Assembly (NCBI GenBank): GCA_027186245.1
Contig: CP114484.1
Location: forward strand, 7,534,001-7,598,000
Length of the DNA stretch: 64,000 nucleotides
Origin: Coriaria nepalensis
Lineage: Eukaryota > Streptophyta > Magnoliopsida > Cucurbitales > Coriariaceae
Direction: 5' to 3'
Shown: positions 32,220 through 44,822 of the stretch, piece after piece
Numbering within the stretch: the first letter of the stretch is position 1
How the letters are laid out: each line of letters starts with the position of its first letter
Made by a program: the position numbers and the translations under genes
The notes under the pieces: model-generated
Databases searched by the model: none
Told to the model about the DNA's origin: nothing
The model's input: the letters and a program-made list of their open reading frames with translations, nothing else

Positions 32220-33595
32220 AGTTCCACCAACAGCCTCAGCTGTGTTGGGGAGCCCTCTGAGGGAACAAATCTCTAGAGGGGGTTCCCTATTAATAAGCCT
32301 ACAAGCAACAAGACAGGAGCAAGTAAGCACAGTCCCTCAATATCGGTCCTCATCTGATCTTGCCATGATGGCCCTTTTAGTGAGTTCATCCTCACCAGAT
32401 AAGTCAAAGAAGAGATTTGGGGAACCTATGAGAAACAAGTTGTAAGGGATAAATCTTCTACTTGATACAAATATAGATAGAAGGGAAGTCCTTATAAGAT
32501 TGTTGAAAGGATAGGGGGAGCTTGTAAGACTAGAGAAGGCATTGCCAAGCAGAAGTCACACAAAACATATTTCTTTCCTGTGCTTGTTGAACTTGGGAAA
32601 ACCCACCAAAGAACACCTTTTGGGAGTTGAGGTATAGTACCAGCTATGGATACCCCAGTTGAGGCTGACTAAAGAAGGAAATGAAATGGAAGGCTGATGT
32701 TGGGTCTCTTCCTAGAAGAATATGTACAACCCCAGTATCATCCTCCAAGCATTTAACATCAGTTGCCTTGGTGGAAATTGCAAGAATAAAGGAGAGCATG
32801 AAGGAATGGATGAAGGGGAGTTAAGATATATAACATTTTCAGATGAATCGCTCTTCCCCACCTGTGGGATTCTCTTCTCAGCATCAGAACCCGCAAGTTC
32901 ATGACATGAGGAATGTCATAGCTAGTCAAAAGACGTGGGTGTGCTTTCGGGCACTAGCCCTTAGGAGAACCCTAATGATTGGTGGGGTTATGGTGGGGAG
33001 TTAGCGTCAACCTCCGGATGCTCGCAGGGGCCAATTGGCGATTCATGTGTCATCTAGTGCTCATCATCTCATATCAGATGACAAGGGGCTAACTACTAGG
33101 TGGAGAGCAACCCGAGCCTTAACCTCGTCTAGAGCTGAGCTCATTCGAGGGGATTTTGTGCATGAGAGCCTATCTAAGGTCGACCGTGTTGACAGGGTTT
33201 GAGGCTAGGCCAACTTCAATGAAGCAAATGCACTGGATGGTTTCTGAGACTAGACAAATTATGGAAAGTAACACCATGAGTTGGTTGATCTATGATAGAG
33301 CACCATTCAGAAATAGTTAATCAAAGAATGGATAGAACTGACAAAGATCTTAGTCATCGTCCTCGAGAGCTTACTCCCTTGCTAAGGCTATGACGCCAAA
33401 TTGGATGTGCCCCATGTGACCAACGGGTGAAGCCCGATCATAACCCAGTAGATAAAGAGTAACTAGGGTTTTGTCCAAAAATATTACCTAGAAAAGGAGA
33501 GCTAAACCTAAGAAACATGTACACAATTCTTAACCCCGCCTCTCCAAATCTCCTAAAAGAACTCTAATTAACTTGATTATTAGAGAAGGTACGCC
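32220..33595. other. Unrecognised GC-richer block
   Basis: This 1.4-kb stretch is visibly less AT-rich than its surroundings and has only short open frames (for example 32242-32445 and 32722-32904). Phrases such as 'acccgatcataacccagtagataaag' and 'gccggccgtcacattgatgattcc' look like retroelement leader or gag-region DNA, but I cannot place it in a family. It ends close to the 3' end of the beta-galactosidase gene. Confidence 0.3.
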
Positions 33596-33951
33596 GGCCG
33601 TCACATTGATGATTCCTTGTTTGATTTGTGCAGACACATTCGGTCTTGGAATACAATAGTGGTGGTGGATCCCTTCAGATGAACAGAAGATATAATACAA
33701 TAATATACAACTATATTTTCAAATGTCTTTAATATGCACATCAAGGCTCTTGCTATTATTAATACACAGACAACAACAAAATGATACAAAGTACAAAGTC
33801 TGCTTTTTATCTTCTTCTGCTAGCATATGCTCCATCTCCATCGAAGACCATGCACGGAAATATCTCTAGATAATTTTGAAAATCAGAGATGAAGTTAAGC
33901 TCCAAAGGAAATGCAAAATCCTCCTTCCACGTAAAATGGTGAGCCTAGAGC

Positions 33952-36900
33952 TTATGAGTTAGATAGGCTGGAACCACAAGAGAAGTCCGGCTGATCGACA
34001 GAGTTTACCACAAGCTTGGAGTTCGGAGATTCCAACTCAAGTATTACCTGTATAGTCAAATCGTTTTAAACACATTCTACTAAGGCATATAGAATTGTTT
34101 CATAAAAGTTTAATCATGCATTGACTTGTTAAGTTGCGTGGTGATTTTTTCATTACATGAGATATTTCTTCTTCCGCTTATGTCCGTTTTGTTTAACACT
34201 AATGAACAAGTCTATTTGTTTCAAGGCTTGAACCCCCAGTTTTCATACTGAACTTAACCGAAACCCCAGTCTCAAACACTATATATTAGAGTAAGTGAGA
34301 GAGCTTGGCATGCCATACCACTCTGTTTTCTCCATGCTTCAGTATAGGAGCAGGGACATAAAGGGTGCATTGCGGTCCAACCGACTGCAAAGTTAAATAA
34401 AATAAAATAAAAAGAAGCATACAGTTATCTCAGAGATATTTTAATTAAGTAGCATAAATAATTTTTTTTTCCTTTAAACTGATGATTACCGGCCAAAACC
34501 TTCCAAGATTAAATTCATTAACAAAAGCAATCCCTTTACTCCAACCAACAAACGATAAGAACGTGTCCTTCAAGCAGTTCGCATCTTCAACAAAAAACCG
34601 ACCCATGTAGAAGGTTGGTTCTTTGGAGGATCCATTTTCTCCATGATTAAAAAAAAAGGAAAAAAAAGAATAAAAACTGTTAGTGATTCTGTAAATGAAA
34701 CAGGAAATTGATAATAGAGAACCAGAGAAAGTATCTTCTCCATTAGGTGTGTGTAACCGAAGTGAGAGAGTTGAAAATGGGCCCACAATTTCCTCTAGCT
34801 TACCTGACTTGTATAATATTTTGCGGGCAGATATATTGATCGATCCAGGATATGCAACTTGAACAATGGGATTGGCTTTTAGCATCTTGCTCAGATTGTC
34901 AAAGGGAAGTGAGATCATTTTCCATCCTTTCAGAATTCTTCCATCTAGATAAACTTGTGAAAGGATACCCTACAGAAATTTGGAGTAATAGGTTCTTATA
35001 GTTGGTATGAACTACGGAAAGACAAATGATTGGGAGTAAATTTACCTTTCTGTCAAACATGTAGGGCCCGTAATTCACACGACCCATATTCTCAACCTAA
35101 CAAAAAACGACAAAAAAGAGAATAATAATGATAATTATTATAATAACAACAACAATAATTATAATAATCCCAAAATTAAAAGTTGAGTAAAATATAAGTA
35201 CCAAAATGTATAAACTGATGTTTGAGGGACATGTATGAGGCAGACGAATAGGCTGATTTGACTGTCTTTCAATTGTACCGACATAATTTGGTCTTGTGCC
35301 ATCATCTTCAGAGGAACATGATATGAACACTTGAGCTCTGTCATGCACCTGCAACTCGTGAGATTTTTACATAAAGCTTTTTCAGTTTAGACCAGTAATT
35401 GTTCAGAAAAACGTATATGGTTATACCAATGCTGATATAAGATGCAGCACACACATTGTCTTAGCTGGAAAAGTGAGGGAATATCTCAATATAAAGGAGA
35501 AAACTAGGGCCGAACACAGGTTCATGAAGGGCGGTTTAGAGGAGGTTTCAAAACAGTCCAACACAACACCAGGCAGTTACTGCCAGGCAATCCCTTTAAA
35601 CCGTTTTTTCTCTTCCCTTTTTTTTTTCTTTTGTTTGGAAATTCCGTTTAGTATCTAGCCGATTATGGAATTAATTTCATAGCCAATTTCCAATTAGTCA
35701 ACTAATTATTTTGGTCAAGACAAAAAAAACTAATTATGAAATTAATTTCATAGCCAATTTCCAATTAGTCAATTAACTATCCAATCAATTATTTTAGAAT
35801 ATCAAGGAATTATGGTTAGTAAAGTCACTGCTTAATTACATAACTAATTAATTATGGAATTAATTTCAAACATGTTTCCAAAACAAAATATTTTTTCTTG
35901 GTAGGTGTGATCATTTCTATGTTTCGATGCAACAACAAGATGTTATTTGTAACAAGTAGTTTTGTTGGTTCGTTAATTACCTAGATAACAAACTGCATTT
36001 GGAATTTCCAAAAAAAAAACAAAGGTAGGAAAAAGGATTTAAAACGCGACCGCCCGACCTGAACGAAAGATAGTGATTCAGGTTGGGCAGTTAAGCTCTT
36101 GGTGTCGGGCTGTTATTGCCTAGGACAATAACTAGCCGGTGCTTGGTCGGGAACTTTTGAAACTGCCCGACCCGAAAAGGTGTTGAGCCTATCACAATAT
36201 CAATTGTAAAAGAGCGAATATGATGTGGATATCCTGATTTATGCTAGATTTCGTTATACTGTATACGTCTATGAATATAATATATTAGCAGAGATGTAAA
36301 TGCCTAACGCTAGCCCATATGAAAAGGAGTCACACCTTTGATACGGAAAGAATGCTTCCATCTTTTCCATCCTTAGCTGCATACTTGGACTCATATAACA
36401 AGAAGCCAAACATCTGACAAAGAAGACATTCAACTATGACTAACTATATATAAATATATATATATGGGATGGGTTCTTCTATGGACACACATTTTACATA
36501 CTATTTTACATATTTTTTATTCCGTTGGATTAAAATTGATCTAATGGTCAATATTTCAACATTCAATAATTACAAGTAAATATTGACCATTATATTAGTT
36601 TTAATCCAATTAAATAAAGTGTGTAAGAAATTGTCTATAGAATCTATCCCTATATATGTATATATATATATATCATTCAAATATATATATCATTCAAATA
36701 TCTTGAGTAGTTCATGTCAAGTGGAAATTATAAGAATAAAGATCCCTTACACACCTGACCTATAGATTCCATTGACATTGGATTTTCAGATTCAGACACA
36801 TCAACTGAATCTAACAAATGGAGCGAATCAAACAAAGACGCAGTATTTTGCAAGTGAATAGGTCCATATCCAATCTTCTCATTGTTAGGTGGAACTGAAA

Positions 36901-39900
36901 CAAGGGACTCTCCCTTGTGCTGCTGTATAACTCCTCGAATTCCTGAAAGAGGACAAGAAGTTGGCATTCACATAAAAGACAAAGAAAACCATAAACATTA
37001 AGAGAATTATAAACCCAGAACAGAGTGAACGTTGGGGCATCCACATAACAGAGAAAAGTGAAAAATGATACCTTTGAATTTTGCATTATCAGTATCACCA
37101 GATTCTTTTATCGGTGCATCCTGATCATAGAGGTCATTTAATTGTTTATAAATGGTACGACGACAAATTAAAAATGAAGGTTAGCAGAATAAATAGTAAA
37201 AACATCTTCCTTACATAATCATATGAAGTAAGATCAGGCTTGTAATCGGACTCAGTAGAACCAGTATTAGCTCCACTGTAAAATCCAAAGTTTGTGCCAC
37301 CATGTGCCATCTTAAGAAAATAATAAAATAATCTAGTTTAATGTAGTTCCCAAAAGAAAACTCTGAACAATAAAAAGTATTCAGAACCATACATAAAGCA
37401 CAGCAGACCAATTCCTTGACAAAATGTCTCTCAATGCAGTTGCTGTAAGATCAGCATCAGTTTTTGCAGCTCTCTCTCTCCAGTGTGTAAGCCAACCAGT
37501 GTAAAACTCCCTGTACCAAAAGAATATCCTTAATTAGAAGCTAATCCATGATTAATACAGATAATAAGGCACTTACGCAGAAAGAGGGGGTGATTTTCCA
37601 GGTGCATTGAACTCCTTTTGTAACTTAAAGATGGGCAAAGGATTATCTCCCGTGGAAAAGTCAACAGCTACATATATTGAAAATAAACGTGGATTATACA
37701 CCAACGGCTACATGTTGGACTGATCTAATTATGGGTAGTTGGCTAAACCAGAAGCTAGTAATGGGGTAAACCAGAAGCAACAAACAAGTATAGGACCAAA
37801 TTTTTTCTTTTTCAATTACTTGAAAAGTTATTATATGAAAGTGATATGAAAATTAACCTGAAAAAACAGAATCTCCACGAATAGTTCCTTTCTCAAGAGT
37901 TTCCCTAAGACCTCCATCTGTAGTATATCTGGGAAAAGCATTGAAACCAAGCCCAAGATAAGGATTAATATTTAAGGTAAGAGTCATGATTATGCTGAAT
38001 GTGCTTTTGGTAAAAGCATCTGTTTAGAATGATTGAGAGACAATTTGGATGGGTATTCATGAAACTGGAGTTTCAATTGGAAATTAGGAAGAAAGGAAGA
38101 AAGGAAAAAAGCAAATGATTATTTACCGTTTTGGCCCAAAATTTTTTTTACACCATAGATGCTATTTGCCAATACAAGAGGGGCAGCAAAGCAGCTTCAT
38201 ATGAATAATAAAAATATGCGTGAGGAGTTGGAACTCTTACAAAGTTACAGCATTGCCAAGATGACCTCTTGCCAACTTGACTAAGTGATGAAGATAAGCT
38301 TGGTCATCTCCATATGAACCGAATTCATTTTCAACCTGTCAAGACAATCTTCTCTTAGTTAAGTTTTACTAGAACTGATAACCTGAATTCAAAAATAAAA
38401 TTGGGTATTTAAGTTAAGAAATATTTGCATTCATGGAGGAAAAGTTCCGAATTAGAATGATCAAAATATGACCTCATCCCCTCAAAAAGTGACACTTCTA
38501 TATCATGGGTTAACAATCAAGAGTGAGTCATCAAAATAGTGCAAATGAAATGAAGATTAAGTACTTGAAATAACTGTGTTTCTTAGTGCAAAAAGTGACT
38601 TCTATATCATGGGTTAATAAACAATTTTCTCTTCTTTTCCTCCACATAGCCTGACAACAAAATGATAAGACAATTACAAATTGAAAGAACTAGTAATTTG
38701 TATGAGATCCACTGAACTATCACATAGGAGAGTGTAGAAATAATAATTCCCGGTTACATTTTCTACACAGCACTTTTCTGGAGAAGCTTTATGCAAAAGA
38801 TTACAACTTAATGTACCTGAACCATTATAATAGGACCTCCATTGCTATAAAGAAGGGGAGCTATGAGTGGAAGTAATGTTCCCCACCATCTTTCAACCTT
38901 GAAACAATTTACCAAAAAAAGAAAAAGAAAAGAAAAGAAAATTCCTAAGTTAATCCGAATATTCTACAATATATTGATTCAAGAGCTGATACATTCAAAG
39001 TCACAAAAAATGAAGTTATAGAAAGAACACTAAAGATACTAGACTGAACAAGCTTTAGAGAAAATGAATTAGTTAGAGAAGAGAATGCTTAAAATTAATA
39101 TTCTACCTCAACCTTTAGAGCGGAAAAAAAGGTACGAAGAACCATTATGGAAGCATACAATATCGAATACAAATTTTTGCAATCTTTCTTTTAGCAGTCT
39201 AGTACCACTGAAAACAATGGGCCTAAGTTTAAATGTAGAGTGTAATAAAGCATCTAAAACTGCTTTAAACTTTTTCTTTTACCAGGTCATGTTCATAAGG
39301 ACAGAAAAGTAGGTCCAAGAAAAAAAAAATCAACACAATTCAAAGATAAATGCAAGTAAAACAGCTTGGGGGGGGCAAAAGAAAAGGAAAAAAAAAGAGA
39401 CAAGAAGCATCCAGAAAAAGATGAACTTGCTAGTTTAATCCTCATTAAGACTTTCATCCTTAGCTATTGAATAAATGAATGGAAATTAGTTATATATTGC
39501 ATCCACAAGACTAGTATACAAAATGTTATGCTCACAATTTGATCCACTATGACTTAAACACTTACCAATTGAAGGTAAGCTGGGTCTGATGATCTTAGTC
39601 TGAGAGCTGGCTCTTTAGCAAGTAGCCAAGCAGGAAAACCACCCAAATCCCACTCTGCTCGAAAAAAGATCTTGTCAACACTTGCAGTAAATGATCATCG
39701 TAATTATATATATCTTTGAAGCATGGGAAATATATGCTGGTAAAAGGCAAGACCCAAGAACATTTTGTGTATAAAAAGCTCACGTCATAAGGAAAAAAAA
39801 AAATATATATATATATTTAAAAGGGTCAAGAGTCAAAGAAAGGCAATATGATCACATCATATTATGAACCATATAAATATTTAATCAGATTAGATAATGA

Positions 39901-41003
39901 TGAAAAAAATCCCAATTATAAAAAAGCAAGTAAATTGAAACGATGAAATAGTAAATAAATCAAATTCAGCGAAGATGGATAACTAACAAAGTTTAGACAT
40001 TGAGCGATTAAGAACTTGCAAACTTGCCGGCACAAATATAAGGCCCAGCTCGGAGCATGACAAGGAAACCAAGCTTCTGGCTGAGTTTAAGAAACGATAC
40101 TACATCTGCAATACCACTAAAGACAAAATTTCCAGGTTTCGGTTCATGTAGATTCCATGGAACATAAGTCTGAATGGTGTTTAAACCCAATGCCTTTGCT
40201 CTGAGCAGTCTATCTTCCCAATACTGCAGTTGTAAAAATACCACATAAACTGATTTTCATATTCAAAATTTCATTAAGAAATTGACTCCTAAATTTGATT
40301 TTTACTTTGAGCATTAATAAGAAAATCTAAGAAACAAGAGTAAAATCAAAATATTAGCAGAATTACATAGGAGAAAGATTCGGGAAGATATACCTGAGGA
40401 AGAATTCGGAAATAATGCAAATCGCCTCCAATAATCTGGAAAGGTTGACCATCTTTCCAAAACAAATCATGGGCAATCTCAAACTTTCTTGCATTGACCT
40501 GATGACTAGAAAATGTTATATCACTAGAGAATTATAGAACTCAATTGTGAATCTGCTGACATGAGATTTACATAGCTTTTCTGCTCATAACTACATGAAA
40601 CCTAACCTAAATCAGCAAATAAAAATAATAAAAAAGAGTATGTTAGTTGGAAACATATTACTTCCTTGATCCTGAACTTTCTCATAAACCAAGCAGATCA
40701 TAATTCTCTGAGTTATTCAGTTCAATCAAAATCCCAGAAAAGTATACCCAGCTAATTAGTACTGACAATTGGAATGAACTAAACTGTCGACAAATCAAGA
40801 ACACAGAAAGTATATAAACCAGAATCAAAAGCCCAGAAAGTCCATTGTAAAAGTACCTCATTAGAGTAAGAACGGTTATGATGATGATGGTGGGAGGCAG
40901 AGGAAAAAGAAGGTTGATTAGCGAAGACAGAAGCAACGATCCCAGAAAATAAAAGAGCAAGTAGGAAGAAGAGGAGTGGTGTTGTGCTTCGCCTCTTGCC
41001 CAT
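33952..41003 (-). CDS. BGAL17: Beta-galactosidase, family GH35, BGAL17-like, 19 exons
   Basis: Hydrolyses terminal beta-galactosyl residues, probably of cell-wall glycans in the secretory path or apoplast. Exons (descending): 41003-40857, 40498-40394, 40223-40028, 39654-39566, 38897-38817, 38335-38241, 37928-37858, 37667-37577, 37510-37393, 37310-37215, 37120-37072, 36942-36755, 36413-36336, 35348-35202, 35096-35046, 34969-34804, 34638-34490, 34384-34319, 34047-33952. The frame is open: 2079 nt, 692 residues, close to the known BGAL17 size of about 700. Residues 9-28 are a hydrophobic signal or anchor. [10 protein letters not shown] opens the barrel. The GH35 signature [13 protein letters not shown] spans exons 5-6, with acid/base Glu210. 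Nucleophile Glu293 is in [17 protein letters not shown] follows. C-terminal jelly-roll blocks include [15 protein letters not shown]. Exon 3 uses a GC donor; all other introns are GT-AG. No C-terminal lectin domain, as in BGAL17. Confidence 0.94.
35660..35860. repeat. Direct repeats in beta-galactosidase intron 13
   Basis: The word 'ttaatttcatagccaatttccaattagtcaa' occurs at about 35671 and 35741, offset about 70 bp. A third partial copy ('taattatggaattaatttca') lies near 35848. The units are separated by AT-rich sequence. Confidence 0.8.
36030..36190. repeat. GC-rich 'gcccgacc' relic in intron 13
   Basis: A patch with 'cgcgaccgcccgacctgaac', 'tcaggttgggcagtt', 'tcggtcgggaac' and 'ctgcccgacccgaaaaggt', partly self-complementary. 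A similar 'gacccggcc...gggcctcaa' patch lies at 43145-43250. Such patches are common interspersed plant repeats. I cannot name the family. Confidence 0.4.
36464..36650. mobile_element. Foldback MITE-like element in beta-galactosidase intron 12
   Basis: The 187-bp segment is an imperfect inverted repeat over almost its whole length. The left arm, 'gggatgggttcttctat' to 'ggattaaaattgatctaatggtcaatatt', pairs with the right arm, which read in reverse complement is 'gggatagattctatagaca' to 'ggattaaaactaatataatggtcaatatt'. It sits within TA-rich DNA, flanked by TAT on both sides, so a TA or TAT target duplication is likely but cannot be told from the local microsatellite. No reading frame. Confidence 0.8.
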
Positions 41004-41066
41004 TAGCAGAGCTGACAGATTGGAAAAAGCTATGAATCTTCCAAGTTTGGAATTTGGGTGTCAGCG

Positions 41067-41086
41067 TTTATAGATATATAGAAGTT
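41067..41086 (-). promoter_or_regulatory. Probable TATA box of the beta-galactosidase gene
   Basis: The minus strand reads CTATATATCTATAAACG, about 65-80 bases upstream of the start codon. This spacing leaves a short 5' leader of about 35-50 bases. No other strong TATA-like word lies in the 150 bases upstream of the gene. Confidence 0.55.
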
Positions 41087-41099
41087 ATGTCGTAATCGT

Positions 41100-41330
41100 T
41101 ATCATTTTCCGTTGAATAGACGCAGAACTCTGGTCGACATCTCGCCAATTTAAAACCGACATGGCGTATTGTTAATTTGGTCAAGGTTGGGCCTTGGGGT
41201 TTTGGTTTCTGATCCAATTATTGGCATGTGTGGATCTCAAAGTTTTGTCCTTGAACTGTTGTTCGAAACGGTATGAGACTTTGGGTCCATTCTATATTTA
41301 ATATCATCTCATAGCCTCGTAATTTTATCC
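41100..41330. other. Upstream flank of the beta-galactosidase gene
   Basis: Contains no reading frame or clear repeat. Retroelement sequence begins by about 41340. Confidence 0.4.
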
Positions 41331-41339
41331 AAGTTCAGT

Positions 41340-42786
41340 TGGCAAATATCTAAAAAATAAAATTTGATCAAACTCATCTTGTCGACCACTATAATTAATA
41401 TAAACCATAGATACTTAATTAATCAAAAGATTCATTTGGCATACAAAAATCTAATTAATAATTATGCTCATTAACTCAATAAATAAAAGTTTCTACATAA
41501 CTCATTAATTTCTAATTAAATTAATATCATACTTAATTATGTTAGTAGAATTTTATGATATTAAATTAACAAATTAATAATTACTATTTTACTCTTATAG
41601 TCAAATTATCATTTTACCCCTAAAATAGTTTTGCTCGATTTTCTTTTTTCTCAGATGAAACTTTAAATATTAACTACAATGAACCTTAGCTACGTGACCG
41701 ATTAGGTTCTACATCGTGTCGGCTGAAGGATTTCATAAACACCTTCATGATTTTATTTAATTCCAAATTAAATTCGTTTAATTTAAAATAATATTTTAAA
41801 TTAAATAATTAACTTAATTATCTCATGATTAAATAACTTTAAAACCTCTAAATCAAGATTGATTTATAGTAAAATGTAAAACTACTCAACAAATAAAAAG
41901 TACCAACTCTTGAATGAACCTATTTGTGACCATCATATATAACAATCTTTCTATTGCGCTAACGTTCTGATTTATCCTAAGGCATGATTAAACTATTAAA
42001 CTCTAATAGACAAATCATATGGACAATGAATTTATAGAAATTCCTTTCAAATCATAATCTTTTGCAAAGATTTCTTATTCAATAAAATATATAATCCATA
42101 GAACCTGATTCCAAATACAAAAGTGATGAATTCCTTCTTAACCACTCATAATCATTCTCGCACAATACTTCATACTCGACAGTTTACCCATGGTTAGGGC
42201 TAATAGGAATGATGTCAAAGTATGAAGTCTCGTACTCAAGAAAACCATGGTGTCTCAGGTCGGAGGATCACATGTAAAATAGTTACTAGATAATTCTCAT
42301 AAACAATCAATATTAATTACCATTGAGAATTATCTACATATCACATTAAGCACGTTTAATCCCTACTAAGCATTCACGCAATCATCATGGTGTTATACTA
42401 ACACCACTAGTTGTAAGATCGACCACCCTAATAATAATTGATGAACTAAATGATTATCTATCTGGATCAATGATGTTCATTCTCAAAATCCTATGAAAAT
42501 GAACCATTTGTATCTTTAGAGTTTTTAGCGACTCGAGTCTCTATTAACATAATATATATCATAGTCTCTAGACTGCATAACTCAATATACTAGACTTTAT
42601 CATGATATGCATATATACAACATATAATATTAATTCCAACAAAATTAATAAACATAATAAATAGTAACTGACTTTCATTAATAATAATAAGTAATGTCTT
42701 GCTAATATCTGCATAAAAATAATATTATATAAATTATTTGCTCTATTTGATCAAAATCCGATTGACTTGATGGACATATACTTTCA
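41340..42786 (-). mobile_element. Long-LTR copia family, LTR copy (minus orientation)
   Basis: On the minus strand it begins TGAAAGTATATGTCCATCAAG at 42786, matching the LTR starts at 44823, 50686 and 51597. It runs through shared landmarks in reverse: 'ggttagggctaataggaatgatgtca' near 42190 and the 'cgattaggttctacat...cggctg' block near 41700. The LTR end is not sharply defined. It lies only about 340 bp from the start codon of the beta-galactosidase gene. Confidence 0.75.
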
Positions 42787-42789
42787 TTA

Positions 42790-43260
42790 AGCTCGTTATA
42801 GAGATAATATTGTTTTGTTGTGTTGCCAATGTGCAATGGTGGAACCATCCCCAGCCTAGCCCAGTCTAGGCAACCCCTTGGTTGGGTAGCCTTAAATGAA
42901 AGTACTAAAAAAAAATGTATATATATTATAGGATATATATTAATTTGGTGAAAACCTTGGTTAAATAAAACAACTCGGCACCTCGGGCCAAGACACTTCC
43001 CCAAAGATCTTTTAAGCGTTGAGGCTCGAGTTCGAGCCCTCTCCCTTTTGTTTTTTATTTGTCTTCTACTTCTTAGAGTAAAATATATTTATTTAATTGC
43101 CTTGAGAACATTTATCTTAAATTGTTGCTTTTTAGTGGTGGCAATTCGACCCGGCCTGGATTTGCCTCGAGCCTGTTTAGGTCGGTCGGACTTGGCCCAT
43201 TTTTATTCGAGCCGGGCCTCAAAACTCCTGGCTTGGCCTGAGCCCGATTAAAAATGATTT
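42790..43260. repeat. Short interspersed relics between LTR copies
   Basis: Contains 'gcctagcccagtctaggcaacccc' and 'gaggctcgagttcgagccctc', followed by a 'gacccggcctgg ... ccgggcctcaaaac' patch (43148-43230). The 'gttcgagcc' word resembles an RNA polymerase III box B, so a tRNA-derived SINE piece is possible, but no matching box A at the right distance is evident. Confidence 0.3.
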
Positions 43261-43559
43261 TTTTCATTTTTGGGCAAAACAAATCCCGTGATAGAATAAA
43301 TAAGTTTTATAGTTCAATAAAATAGTTTTATGACATAATAAGAAAGTTTTATAATACGAAAGTAGCACATTTATGCGTTTATTTAATAACTCATAATTAA
43401 TTACGTTCTGGTAAAACAGATGAACCTAAAGTAGTATTACCCTAAAACCTTGTGATTTCTTTTCCAATTTTATTATTTGTGAAGACTTATAATTTAGTAT
43501 ATTATTTACAAATAACAAAGAGTTAACCAAAAAAATAACTTTACTATGATTTGTAATTT

Positions 43560-44822
43560 GTTATGATGTTATTAGGTTGGAAATAGTAAATTGCATGCTC
43601 GATTAATTGCATGTCATACTTGACAGATTCTGGAGTCATAGACATGTACTGGGAATCATGATTGAGATCATGCTTAATTAGATTCAAGTTAGCTTAAGTC
43701 TATGACTCAAATTGTTCATATTCATAGAATGATCATGATGTAATAATAACAATATAGGGAGACTATTACATGCGATATAATCTCTGAAAGAACAATGATG
43801 TTCCCATGAGCATCAATATTAGAGTATTCTGGGATAGATATGTAGATGATTATTAGATACTCACGTCATTGAACAATTATATACTTTAAAATGAGTAATG
43901 CTTACCATTCCTTTTAATTCATAAGGTTAGTATATTATGTTTTAACAGTTAAATCAAGGTTTAGGACTATCTTGACCATTAATTGATGGAAGATCAATCT
44001 GATACAGTAATAGTCATATACGGTTCTTATAAAGGTTCCTAAGACTTCTTATTACACAAGTGATCCATATGCCTTGCTAGAGGCCAATGTGAGTCTGGTG
44101 GTTTAAGTTAATTGATCACAAAAGATGATCATATTAACTATTTAACTTAAAGGTGTTTTAAGGTCCAAATTGTCCAGTCATTTAGAATAGATAAAATCCA
44201 TAAGTTATTATAGGGCCCACCTACCGGCATAATGTAGAATATATTCGGTAGGTCAAACACACAAATGATTAGTCTCGGTTGAGTTCTAAATTTGAAAATT
44301 TTGACCCATTCTCAGAGAATTTAAAGAGTTAAATCATTTTTGGAGAGCTAGCACATCCAAAGTATGATTTAGATTTAAATTGAAATTAAATAATTAGTTT
44401 GATAAATTTTAAATTTACTAGATAATTTATTAAATAGAGATTTATTGAATTTAAAGTGAAAATAATATTTTTCGGATTAAAAGAAAGTTTGGATGGTCAT
44501 TAAAGAGTTAACGGGATAAATCAGTCCTATGTGGAAAGACCCAAATCAAAGTTTAGACTTTATCTGATTAAATTGAATATTAATTTAGAATAATAAAGCT
44601 TGTTTTAATTTTTTAAAAAATTAGAAAATAAAATGACTTGGGAAACACGAGCATTCGCTCAAAAGGGAACCAAACCTTAGCTTGGGCTTGGCCCAAGAGG
44701 GTGTGTCCCTTATAATAGGAACATAAGAAAACCCTGAGGTTTTCTTAATACTTGGTTGGCCACATTAGAGAGGAAGGGAGTGAAAGTCTTGAGAGAAAAT
44801 AGTTTTCTCTCAAACTAGATCA
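43560..44822 (+). mobile_element. Long-LTR copia family, LTR fragment (plus orientation)
   Basis: From 'ggttggaaatagtaaattgcatgc' (also at 52463), through 'ttgttcatattcatag', 'gaggccaatgtgagtctggtggtttaag' and 'gggcccacctaccggcataatgtagaa', to the 'gcttggcccaagagggtgtgtccctta' and 'ttggccacattagagagg' end region. The same order occurs in the LTR copies at 52.3-54.1 kb and 56.4-58.2 kb. It lacks the LTR start, which was probably lost. Confidence 0.75.

Noticed and set aside
34445..34918. 157-codon minus-strand open frame considered as a separate gene
   Set aside because: It reads through an intron of the beta-galactosidase gene and contains its exons 16 (in part) and 17.
42960..43040. tRNA-like box B ('gagttcgagcc')
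   Set aside because: No box A at the proper distance and no cloverleaf could be drawn, so not called as tRNA or a definite SINE.
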